A stretch of DNA of 13,517 nucleotides from Thermodesulfatator sp. (GTDB lineage: Bacteria; Desulfobacterota; Thermodesulfobacteria; Thermodesulfobacteriales; Thermodesulfobacteriaceae): contig QOAM01000138.1 in NCBI GenBank assembly GCA_003978075.1, positions 1 to 13,517 of the forward strand, in the 5' to 3' direction. Below, piece by piece: positions 1 through 6,486 of this stretch; the first letter of the stretch is position 1; every line of letters begins with the position of its first letter. A program made the translations under genes and the position numbers. The notes under the pieces were generated by a model, which searched no databases, was not told the DNA's origin, and saw only the letters and a program-made list of their open reading frames with translations.

Positions 1-982
1 CAAAGGTGGGATAAAAGGCCAGGAGGGACCAAGGGATCTCCGGGTGGAGTTCGGCCAGGAAACGGGCCAGGATCCAGAGCTCCTCCCCGTCCACATAGCC
101 CGGGACCAGAAGGGTGGAGGCCACCAAGGGCGGGGGTTCCGGGCGCTCCTCCATGAGGGTGGCCAGGAGACGGAAGTTGGAGAGCACGGCCTCATTCCTC
201 ACCCCGCAGAGGGCCTGATGGATCTCCGGGCTCCCGGCCTTAAGGTCCACCTTGAGCACCCCTCCGCTCTCCAGACTCAACCGGAACATCTCTTTAAGAA
301 TCCGGGGGTTTTCCGCCCCGTTGGTCTCCCAGCAAAGGCGCAGGGGCCGGTGCGTCCTTTCGCGCAGGGCCCTGCGGGAGAAGGCCAGGGCGTGCGGGGC
401 CTGGGGGCCGGGATCGCCCCCGAAGTAGCAGATGCAGGTCACCTCCGGGCTCAGGGCCCTAAGCATCTCCTCGCTCCTCCGGCGCTTCCCGGGAGAGACC
501 TTTTTGAAGTGCCAGTTCTGACAGTAGAGGCAGTTGAAGTTGCAGGCCTCATAAAAAACAGCCAGGTTGTAGCAGCCGTACTCCGGCCCGGGACGCCGGG
601 CGAAACGGGGGTAGCCTGCCCCCGTTCCTCCGGGGCAGACGAAGTCCGCCACGCAGTTGGTGGGAAGGGGATCCAGATACCAAGAAACCCGGGCCTCCCC
701 TGGCCCGGCTCCCACTAGCCGTCCGCCCCGGTTTTCCCAGAGACCACAGTAGCCCTTTCCTCCCTCCGGGAGACGACACCGGTGAAAGCAAAGGTTGCAG
801 GGAAGCCCACCTTCGTCCCGCGGAGGGCTTTCCGGGAGTCCAAAGGCCCGGCGGCTTTCCCTGTGCACCAAGGAGATCTCCGGCCAGACCTCGCTAAAGT
901 GCTCCCGGATACAGTCCGCACAAAAACCCAACCGATCCGAGACGGTGACCGCCCTTTTTCCGCAGCGCTTACAGGTGCCCAT
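1..982 (-). CDS. PflA-like radical SAM protein with N-terminal cysteine pairs (3' end beyond window)
   Basis: One uninterrupted minus-strand frame runs from an ATG at 982 off the left edge; 327 residues are visible and no stop is reached. The radical SAM cluster motif CNFNCLYC gives Cys147, Cys151 and Cys154 (CxxxCxxC), which bind the [4Fe-4S] cluster that cleaves S-adenosylmethionine. An FGGDP stretch near 187-191 matches the glycine motif that contacts SAM. Before the core lie a C4-x2-C7 / C21-x2-C24 zinc-ribbon-like pair and a second set, C62, C65, C69 and C79, as is common before the core in proteins related to pyruvate formate-lyase activase (COG1180). The substrate cannot be told from sequence; it could be a glycyl-radical enzyme activase or another modification enzyme. 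It is divergent from pabBC. There is no good ribosome binding site at the usual distance, so a near-leaderless mRNA is possible. The family call is firm, the function unknown. Confidence 0.85.
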   Translation of the reverse strand, partial: MGTCKRCGKRAVTVSDRLGFCADCIREHFSEVWPEISLVHRESRRAFGLPESPPRDEGGLPCNLCFHRCRLPEGGKGYCGLWENRGGRLVGAGPGEARVSWYLDPLPTNCVADFVCPGGTGAGYPRFARRPGPEYGCYNLAVFYEACNFNCLYCQNWHFKKVSPGKRRRSEEMLRALSPEVTCICYFGGDPGPQAPHALAFSRRALRERTHRPLRLCWETNGAENPRILKEMFRLSLESGGVLKVDLKAGSPEIHQALCGVRNEAVLSNFRLLATLMEERPEPPPLVASTLLVPGYVDGEELWILARFLAELHPEIPWSLLAFYPTF

Positions 983-1046
983 CTTGAAAAATTTTATCCC
1001 TTTTTGGAACTTGTCAGAAAGGAGCCGCAGGGGAAAATAGAGCGAT
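983..1046. promoter_or_regulatory. Divergent promoter region between the radical SAM gene and pabBC
   Basis: This 64-base gap is AT-rich compared with its flanks. For the minus-strand gene, TAAAAT at 991-996 (5 of 6 to the -10 consensus) ends eight bases before the ATG; CTGACA at 1012-1017 could be a -35, but the 15-base spacer is short. For pabBC, TTGTCA at 1011-1016 (5 of 6) lies 16 bases before GAAAAT at 1033-1038 (4 of 6), again close to the ATG at 1047. The two candidate -35 boxes overlap. Both would give very short leaders, which fits the lack of well-placed ribosome binding sites. This is pattern matching only. Confidence 0.35.
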
Positions 1047-2789
1047 ATGCGGCGCTTCCTCTGGATCAACGCCTACCGCTGGCCGGAGGAAATTTTCCTC
1101 TTTGAGAGCCCGGTGGAGACGCTCTCTTTGGAGGACGGAGATGTCGAAAGATTCTTTTCTTTGGGTGAGGATTACCTCCGCAGAGGTTATTACCTGGCAG
1201 GTTTTCTAACCTACGAGCTGGGCTATTTTCTCGAGGAGAAGCTTCGACCGCGGGCTCGGAGGCCTTCCTCCTGGCCGCTGGCGCTTTTCGGGGTCTTTTG
1301 CGAGCCTCAAAGACTCCAGGGCCTAAAACCCCCGCCGAAAAAAGGCTTTGCGATCCGCGATCTCACCCTTTCTCTCGACTTCGAGGACTACCGTCGAGCT
1401 ATAGAAAAGATCAAGGCCTACATCGCCTCCGGGGACACCTACCAGGTGAACTTCACCCTGAAGTATCTCTTTACCTTTGAGGGCTCCGCGGAGGGGCTCT
1501 TCTGGGAACTCTTGCGCCAGCAGCGGGTGCGCTACGCCGCCCTGGCCGAGGGGGAGGGCTGGGCCGTGGTGAGCCTTTCCCCGGAGCTCTTCCTCTGGCG
1601 CCGGGGGAAACTCCTCCGGACCTCACCCATGAAAGGCACCGCCCCCCGTAAGGCCCTTCCTGAGGAGGACCGGAAAGTGGCCGAATGGCTCTCCCGAGAC
1701 CCCAAGAACCGGGCCGAGAATGTGATGATCGCGGACCTCCTGCGTAACGACCTCGGCCGTCTTTCCAAGCCTGGATCGGTCTGGGTCCCGGAGCTCTTCC
1801 GGGTGGAGCTCTACCGCACCGTGCACCAGATGATCTCCACCGTGGAGGGGGAGCTCCCGGAAGGGATCACCCTCTACGAGATCTTGCGGGCCCTTTTTCC
1901 CTGCGGCTCGGTAACCGGGGCTCCCAAGATCCGCACCATGGAGATCATTGCCGAGCTCGAGCCCCGTTCGCGGGGGATTTACACCGGGGCCGTGGGCTTT
2001 ATCGAACCCTCCGGGGATTTTCTTTTCAATGTGGCCATCCGTACCGTAGAAATCCGGGGCGAAGAGGGAGAGTTCGGCATCGGCTCCGGGGTGGTCTGGG
2101 ACAGTGATCCGGAGGAGGAATGGCGGGAGTGTCTGCTCAAGGCCCGCTTTCTTACGGAAAGCCCCCCGGAGTTCGACCTGGTGGAGACCCTGCGCTTTTC
2201 GCCGGGGGAGGGCCTCGTGCGGCTCGAAAGACATCTCGCCCGTCTCGCCCGCTCCGCGGCCCACATGGTGCGGCCCTTTCCGGAGGCGGAGATCCGCCGG
2301 GCCCTTATCGAGGCCACTCGTGGACTCTCCCGGCCCTCTCGGGTGCGGCTCCTTCTTTCGGAATGGGGGGAGGTGCGGGTGGAGACCTCGTCTCTGGAAG
2401 ATTTTCCCCGGCCGGTGCGGGTGGGGCTTACCCGGAGGCCCCCGGTGCCGGATTCCCTCTATCTCTTTCACAAGACCACCTACCGGCCCTGGTACGAGGA
2501 GGCCCGGCGCCGGGCCTCGGCCCTGGGCCTTTCCGAGATCGTCTTCTACGACGAGGCCGGACGCCTCCTCGAGGGCACCATCACCAACGTGTTTCTGGAA
2601 AAAGACGGACGTCTCTACACTCCGCCCCTGGCTCTGGGGCTTCTCCCCGGCGTCCTGCGGGAGGAGCTTCTCGAGACCGGCCAGGCCGAGGAGCGGGTCC
2701 TCACCCTGGCCGATCTCCTTTCCGGCCGGCTTTACCTAGGAAATTCCGCCCGGGGGCTGACCCTGGTCGAGGCCCTTTATTTCCTTTAA
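1047..2789 (+). CDS. pabBC: Fused aminodeoxychorismate synthase component I / aminodeoxychorismate lyase (PabB-PabC)
   Basis: A 580-residue two-domain enzyme for p-aminobenzoate synthesis in the cytosolic folate pathway. Residues 1 to about 370 are the PabB part: a short N-terminal region, then the chorismate-binding core from about 111, with PMKGT at 194-198, the ENVM segment near Glu224 and GSVTGAPK at 287-294. Lys196 in PxKGT is the lysine typical of PabB; anthranilate synthases have alanine there, so this is aminodeoxychorismate synthase rather than TrpE. Residues from about 376 to 580 are a class IV PLP aminotransferase-fold lyase, with the likely PLP lysine at Lys476 in LFHKTTYRPW and EGTITNVFL at 509-517. 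The lyase releases pyruvate to give p-aminobenzoate. The glutaminase PabA is not in the window, so ammonia must come from a gene elsewhere. The stop overlaps that of the convergent HAD gene. Confidence 0.93.
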   Translation: MRRFLWINAYRWPEEIFLFESPVETLSLEDGDVERFFSLGEDYLRRGYYLAGFLTYELGYFLEEKLRPRARRPSSWPLALFGVFCEPQRLQGLKPPPKKGFAIRDLTLSLDFEDYRRAIEKIKAYIASGDTYQVNFTLKYLFTFEGSAEGLFWELLRQQRVRYAALAEGEGWAVVSLSPELFLWRRGKLLRTSPMKGTAPRKALPEEDRKVAEWLSRDPKNRAENVMIADLLRNDLGRLSKPGSVWVPELFRVELYRTVHQMISTVEGELPEGITLYEILRALFPCGSVTGAPKIRTMEIIAELEPRSRGIYTGAVGFIEPSGDFLFNVAIRTVEIRGEEGEFGIGSGVVWDSDPEEEWRECLLKARFLTESPPEFDLVETLRFSPGEGLVRLERHLARLARSAAHMVRPFPEAEIRRALIEATRGLSRPSRVRLLLSEWGEVRVETSSLEDFPRPVRVGLTRRPPVPDSLYLFHKTTYRPWYEEARRRASALGLSEIVFYDEAGRLLEGTITNVFLEKDGRLYTPPLALGLLPGVLREELLETGQAEERVLTLADLLSGRLYLGNSARGLTLVEALYFL

Positions 2790-3256
2790 AAGCGGAGGGT
2801 GGCCTTGAGTCGTCGGGGCTCGAGGAGGAGATCCAGGGCCTCCAAGGGGGTGCGCACCAAGATGTCCGCGGCCTGAAGGGTCTCCACCGCCACCCCCTCC
2901 GGAAGCATCACCGCCACCCCTACGCGGGCCACCCGGAGCATACGGCGGTCGTTCAGGCCGTTGCCCAGGGCTATTACCCCTTCAGGGCCCAGATCCCGCA
3001 CATATTCCTCTTTCTGGCGGTCGAGGTCCGGCTCCTGCAGCCGATGAAAGTGGCAGGGGACCCCGGAAAGCTCCTTCTCGGCGGTGCCGAAGGTGTCGGC
3101 GGTAAGGATGTGGATTTTCAGGTTTTCAGAGAGCCTAAGGAGCCGCTCCTCTACTCCTTCCACCAGTCGGCCATCCACAGAGAGGGTCCCGGTAAAGTCC
3201 GAGACCAAGTGCTCCAGTTCCACCAGGCCAAAGCCTGGTATTTCTATCCTCATCAT
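2786..3256 (-). CDS. Soluble P-type-ATPase-like HAD-family protein
   Basis: A 156-residue cytosolic protein of the haloacid dehalogenase superfamily, resembling the stand-alone P-type ATPase catalytic domain proteins of COG4087. Motif I is DFTGT with the nucleophile Asp20. Motif II threonine is Thr52 in ILTADTF, motif III lysine is probably Lys82, and motif IV is GNGLND at 98-103. HAD phosphatases usually carry DxD in motif I; here the second position is Thr22, as in P-type ATPases (DKTGT), so it may autophosphorylate or bind a phosphate rather than act as a fast phosphatase. No membrane segment or cap domain is visible. The ATG overlaps the slipin TGA by four bases (ATGA), and AGGAGGT-type Shine-Dalgarno sequence at 3266-3273 lies nine bases upstream. 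The two genes are almost certainly co-translated. Substrate unknown. Confidence 0.85.
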   Translation of the reverse strand: MMRIEIPGFGLVELEHLVSDFTGTLSVDGRLVEGVEERLLRLSENLKIHILTADTFGTAEKELSGVPCHFHRLQEPDLDRQKEEYVRDLGPEGVIALGNGLNDRRMLRVARVGVAVMLPEGVAVETLQAADILVRTPLEALDLLLEPRRLKATLRF

Positions 3257-4023
3257 ACCTTTTGGACCTCCTTACGCAGATCAAAATGTTCGAGAAGGGG
3301 CCTTACCAGATCGATGGGCAGGGGAAAGATGAGGGTGGAGTTGTTCTCCGCAGCCACCTCCCGCAGGGTCTGCAGGAAGCGGAGCTGCAGGGCTGCCGGA
3401 CTTTCGGCCATGATGCGCGCGGCCTCGGCGAGGGTCTGCGCCGCCTGGTATTCGCCTTCAGCGTTGATGATCTTGGCCCGCCGCTCTCGCTCGGCCTCGG
3501 CCTGCCGGGCCATGGCCCGCTTCATCTCCTCCGGTAGGTCGATCTCCTTGATCTCCACCTTGGAGACCTTGATCCCCCAGGGATCGGTATCCGCATCGAG
3601 GATCCGCTGGATCTCCAGGCTCAGCTTCTCCCTTTCGGCCAGGATCTCGTCCAGCTCCGCCTGCCCGCAGATGGACCGCAGGGTGGTCTGGGCCAGCTGG
3701 CTGGTGGCGTAATAGTAGTCCTCCACTTGGATGACCGCCTTTTCCGGCTCGAGCACCCGAAAATAGACCACGGCGTTCACCTTCACCGAGACATTGTCCC
3801 GGGTGATGACCTCCTGTGTGGGGACATCCAGGGTGACCACCCGCAGGTCCACCTTGACCATCTTGTCGATGATCGGAATGAGGATGATGAGTCCGGGCCC
3901 TTTGACTCCGATGAAGCGCCCCAGGCGAAAGACCACCGCCCGCTCGTATTCCTTGAGGACTCGAAGGGCTGAGGCCAGAAAAAACACGGCCAAAATGATT
4001 ATCAGAGGAAAAGAAAGGGGCAT
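3253..4023 (-). CDS. Slipin (stomatin/prohibitin-family SPFH membrane protein)
   Basis: A 256-residue stomatin-like protein that would sit on the inner face of the cell membrane and form oligomers organising membrane patches. Residues 4-20 are one hydrophobic anchor, followed by the slipin signature beginning KEYERAVVFRLGR and the SPFH domain to about residue 190. A charged helical stretch rich in Glu, Arg and Ala (about 165-215) is a likely coiled coil for oligomerisation. The hydrophobic tail NNSTLIFPLPIDLV (227-240) sits where archaeal stomatins are cut by their partner NfeD-type protease. Bacterial and archaeal slipins are usually encoded beside an nfeD gene; none is here. The partner instead is the HAD protein, overlapped by four bases. 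Shine-Dalgarno AGGAGGT (4029-4035) is five bases before the ATG. Confidence 0.93.
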   Translation of the reverse strand: MPLSFPLIIILAVFFLASALRVLKEYERAVVFRLGRFIGVKGPGLIILIPIIDKMVKVDLRVVTLDVPTQEVITRDNVSVKVNAVVYFRVLEPEKAVIQVEDYYYATSQLAQTTLRSICGQAELDEILAEREKLSLEIQRILDADTDPWGIKVSKVEIKEIDLPEEMKRAMARQAEAERERRAKIINAEGEYQAAQTLAEAARIMAESPAALQLRFLQTLREVAAENNSTLIFPLPIDLVRPLLEHFDLRKEVQKV

Positions 4024-4049
4024 ATTCCACCTCCTGGAGATTTTCTCCC

Positions 4050-4058
4050 ATTATAGCA
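4050..4058 (-). promoter_or_regulatory. Extended -10 promoter of the slipin-HAD operon
   Basis: On the minus strand the sequence TGCTATAAT is a perfect sigma-70 extended -10 element (TGnTATAAT). Transcription would start near 4043, giving a leader of about 20 bases that contains the AGGAGGT ribosome binding site of the slipin gene. No good -35 box is present at 16-18 bases, which is normal for extended -10 promoters. Confidence 0.7.
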
Positions 4059-4100
4059 GATCTGAAAATTTTTGGAGGAGACTTCTGATCTTCTCGTGGG

Positions 4101-4128
4101 GGGCAAAGCTCCCAAACCCCCTTTGCCC
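4101..4128. repeat. Inverted repeat between two divergent promoters
   Basis: GGGCAAAG (4101-4108) and CTTTGCCC (4121-4128) are perfect eight-base inverted repeats separated by 12 bases, followed on the plus strand by TCTCTTTT. This looks like an intrinsic terminator, but no plus-strand gene ends upstream, and the repeat lies upstream of both predicted start sites (about 4043 and 4180). A protein-binding operator or a chance repeat is therefore as likely. Apart from this repeat and the two promoters, nothing else stands out in 4024-4181. Confidence 0.35.
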
Positions 4129-4144
4129 TCTCTTTTGGCAGAGG

Positions 4145-4173
4145 TTGAGGGCCTTTTGAAGGTATGCTATAGC
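4145..4173 (+). promoter_or_regulatory. Promoter of the phosphotransferase-kinase fusion gene, giving a near-leaderless mRNA
   Basis: TTGAGG (4145-4150) and TATAGC (4168-4173) are separated by exactly 17 bases, with an extended TG at 4165-4166. The predicted start site is about 4180, one or two bases before the ATG at 4182. This would explain why the gene has no ribosome binding site at the normal distance (the only purine run, GAAAGGG, touches the ATG). Confidence 0.5.
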
Positions 4174-4181
4174 CGAAAGGG

Positions 4182-5756
4182 ATGCTGCGGGTAGAGGATC
4201 TTTTGCGCCCGGAGGCCTATCCCCACCGGCCCCCGAAGGTGGAACTCCGGCAGACCCACATCTCCTGGGTCTTCCTGGCCGGTGAGCTGGTTTACAAGGT
4301 GAAAAAGCCGGTCGACTTCGGCTTTCTAGATTTCACTACCCTGGAGAAACGCCGGCACTTCTGCGAGCGGGAGGTGGCCCTCAACCGCCGGCTCTGTCCG
4401 GAGATCTATCTCGGGGTGGTCCCGGTGGTGGAGACGGAGAAGGGGCTGGCCTTCGAGGCCGAGGGGCCGGTGGTGGACTGGGCGGTGAAGATGCGCCGGA
4501 TGCCAGAGGAGGGGATGATGGGGCGCCTCATCGCCGAGGGCCGCCTCCGCCCGGAGCACATAGATCTCCTGGTGCGCAAGCTGGTCCCCTTCTTCCGCGA
4601 GGCGGAGACCGGTCCGGAGGTCAACCGCTACGGAGCGCTCGAGACCGTGCGCTTTAATGTGGAGGAGAATTTCGCCCAGACCCGGGATTTCGTGGGGAGG
4701 GCCCTCTCCCGCCGGCGCTATGCGTACATTGTCTCCTGGTCGCGGCGTTTCCTGGAGGAGGCGGCGGATCTCTTTGAACGGCGCATCCGGGAGGGCTTCA
4801 TCCGGGACGGCCACGGGGACCTTTACTCCGCCAATGTCTGCTACGACGACCTGCGCGAGGTTTATGTCTTCGACTGCATCGAATTCAACGAGCGCTTCCG
4901 CTGCGGGGATGTGGCCCAGGACCTGGCCTTTATGGCCATGGATCTCGACTTTCACGGCCTTCCCGGGCTCTCCCGGCGCTTTATCGAGGGCTACGTGGAG
5001 CTTTCCGGGGACCGAGAGCTTTACGAGATCCTCGATTTTTACAAGTGTTATCGGGCCTATGTGCGGGGGAAGATCGGCTGTTTCACCTGGGCTGATGCCG
5101 GTGTGCCGGAGGGCGAGCGGGAGAAGGCCCTGGCCGCGGCCCGGCGCTACTTTGACCTGGCCTACCTCTACGCCGGGGGCCGCCCCCTCCTCCTGGTAAT
5201 CTTTGGCCTTTCCGGGACGGGAAAAAGCGCTCTTTCCCGGGCCCTTTCCCAAAGACTTCTCGCCGCTTACTACAACTCTGATGTGGTGCGCAAGGAGCTG
5301 GCCGGACTCTCCCCCCGAGAGCACCGCTTCGAGCCCTTCGAGTCCGGTCTTTACGCCCCGGAAATGACCGAACGCACCTACGAAGAGCTCCTCCGGCGGG
5401 CCGAGAGGGAGCTTTCCGCCGGCCGGGATGTGATCCTGGACGCCACCTACCGCTCGCGCCGGCACCGGGAAGCGGTCCTGGCCCTGGCCCGGCGCTTGGG
5501 GGTGCCGGTCCTCTTTGTCCTCTGCGAGACCCCGGAGGAGGTGGTCCGGGAGAGGCTTGCCCAAAGGGCCCGGCAGCAGGGGGAGCCCTCAGACGGACGC
5601 TGGGAGATCTACCTGGCCCAAAAGGCCCGCTTCGAGCCCCCGGAGGAGATCCCTTCGGAGAATCTTCTGCGCCTTTCCACCCTCAAGCCTCCGGAGATCC
5701 TGGCCGAAGAGGTAGAAAAATATCTTGAGGGCTCTCTAGAAAAAGATCGTAAGTAA
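4182..5756 (+). CDS. Fused aminoglycoside-phosphotransferase-like / P-loop kinase protein
   Basis: A 524-residue cytosolic protein with two putative kinase domains, an arrangement known as COG2187 plus COG0645. The N-terminal domain (to about residue 325) has the phosphotransferase catalytic loop HGDLYSAN at 211-218 (Asp213 as likely base, Asn218 for metal) and a metal-binding Asp231 in VFDCIEF. The C-terminal domain opens with the Walker A motif GLSGTGKS at 342-349, and continues with DVILDATYRSR, a typical stretch of small-molecule or RNA-end P-loop kinases. The substrates of both halves are unknown; despite the family name there is no reason to call it an antibiotic resistance enzyme. An upstream in-frame ATG at 4164 is followed at once by a stop, so 4182 is the first usable start. 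It is divergent from the slipin operon and convergent with the PilZ gene. Confidence 0.88.
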   Translation: MLRVEDLLRPEAYPHRPPKVELRQTHISWVFLAGELVYKVKKPVDFGFLDFTTLEKRRHFCEREVALNRRLCPEIYLGVVPVVETEKGLAFEAEGPVVDWAVKMRRMPEEGMMGRLIAEGRLRPEHIDLLVRKLVPFFREAETGPEVNRYGALETVRFNVEENFAQTRDFVGRALSRRRYAYIVSWSRRFLEEAADLFERRIREGFIRDGHGDLYSANVCYDDLREVYVFDCIEFNERFRCGDVAQDLAFMAMDLDFHGLPGLSRRFIEGYVELSGDRELYEILDFYKCYRAYVRGKIGCFTWADAGVPEGEREKALAAARRYFDLAYLYAGGRPLLLVIFGLSGTGKSALSRALSQRLLAAYYNSDVVRKELAGLSPREHRFEPFESGLYAPEMTERTYEELLRRAERELSAGRDVILDATYRSRRHREAVLALARRLGVPVLFVLCETPEEVVRERLAQRARQQGEPSDGRWEIYLAQKARFEPPEEIPSENLLRLSTLKPPEILAEEVEKYLEGSLEKDRK

Positions 5757-5765
5757 AGAGAGGTT

Positions 5766-5780
5766 TGGGGGAGGCCCCCA
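5766..5780. terminator. Possible bidirectional terminator hairpin
   Basis: A GC-rich stem TGGGGG / CCCCCA with a three-base loop sits between the convergent ends of the kinase-fusion gene and the PilZ gene. The tail on the minus strand (AAACCTCTCTTT) is pyrimidine-rich but not a clean T run, and the plus-strand side lacks one, so it is a weak candidate. It would end the six-gene minus-strand operon. Confidence 0.35.
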
Positions 5781-5796
5781 CAAAAGGAATTTTCAC

Positions 5797-6486
5797 CTAT
5801 TCTTGGGTCTTAGCCTTTCTGATTTCGATTTCCCGACGGATCACGTAGCGCAGGAGCTCCTGGCGTTTTCTTTCGGAGATGTGGAATTTCAGGCCTAGGA
5901 GAAGACCGTCCGGGGTCTCCTGGTGGCGGACCACCTCCGCCCGAGGGATCTCGATGGTCCCGTAAGGTTTAGTGGCGGAGAGCAAAAGGTGAAGTTTCCC
6001 CTCGGTGAGGATCTCCCTTTCCGGGACGCGAAGGGTGGCGCGCATAAGGGCCAGGCCTCCGGCGCTGAGGTTTAGGATCTCCCCCGCCACTTCTTTGTCT
6101 TTCCACTTAAAGGTAGCCCTGGAACCTGGGGGAGTGGGGACGCGATAGTACATGCGCCTTTCCAGTCGGAAGATCTCCGTGGGTCGGCTGGTGAAGATGT
6201 ATTTTTCTACGGGATCTTCTCCCAAGACCCTTACCCGAAAGAAGTGCTCGATGTTGCTGGCGTCCCGGTAAATGACCCGGACAGAGACCAGCCCCGGGGC
6301 CCAGGGCCGAGGGTAATCAAAAACCAGACGCTTTTTTTCTATGTGGAGAAGAAGGGTGGGACCGGAGCGAAAGCGTCCGCTCACCATGATTACCCAGTAT
6401 CCGGCCTCCTGGATCTCTTTGAGGATGATCTCAATATGGGCCGGGTCCCGGTTGACCTCGTATCCTCCTTCCCAGGGCTCCCACAT
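5797..6486 (-). CDS. PilZ-domain protein, likely cyclic-di-GMP receptor (YcgR-like)
   Basis: A 229-residue soluble protein with a YcgR-type layout: an N-terminal beta-rich domain (about 14-100) and a C-terminal PilZ domain (about 106-215). Both c-di-GMP-binding motifs are present: RxxxR at Arg111-Arg115 (preceded by Arg110) and NxSxxG at Asn139, Ser141 and Gly144. It should bind cyclic di-GMP and act on a partner by contact; YcgR relatives act on the flagellar motor, but no motility gene is nearby. The ATG (6484-6486) shares one base with the polA stop (TGATG), so it is the last gene of the operon and translationally coupled to polA. A GGAGG inside the polA end is a suitable ribosome binding site. 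The PilZ call is strong; the target is unknown. Confidence 0.9.
   Translation of the reverse strand: MWEPWEGGYEVNRDPAHIEIILKEIQEAGYWVIMVSGRFRSGPTLLLHIEKKRLVFDYPRPWAPGLVSVRVIYRDASNIEHFFRVRVLGEDPVEKYIFTSRPTEIFRLERRMYYRVPTPPGSRATFKWKDKEVAGEILNLSAGGLALMRATLRVPEREILTEGKLHLLLSATKPYGTIEIPRAEVVRHQETPDGLLLGLKFHISERKRQELLRYVIRREIEIRKAKTQE

Noticed and set aside
44..921. Several open frames on both strands near the left end (plus 44-718; minus 549-791 and 715-921)
   Set aside because: They overlap a single continuous minus-strand radical SAM frame from 982 to the edge that has clear family motifs; the others are GC-rich shadows.
2120..3712. A 530-codon plus-strand open frame
   Set aside because: It spans the end of pabBC and both slipin-operon genes in other frames, is rich in Gly/Pro/Arg and has no recognisable motif; typical shadow of GC-rich codons.
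4326..5564. A 412-codon minus-strand open frame antisense to the kinase fusion
   Set aside because: His/Gly/Pro-rich composition and no motif; it is explained by codon bias of the real gene on the plus strand.
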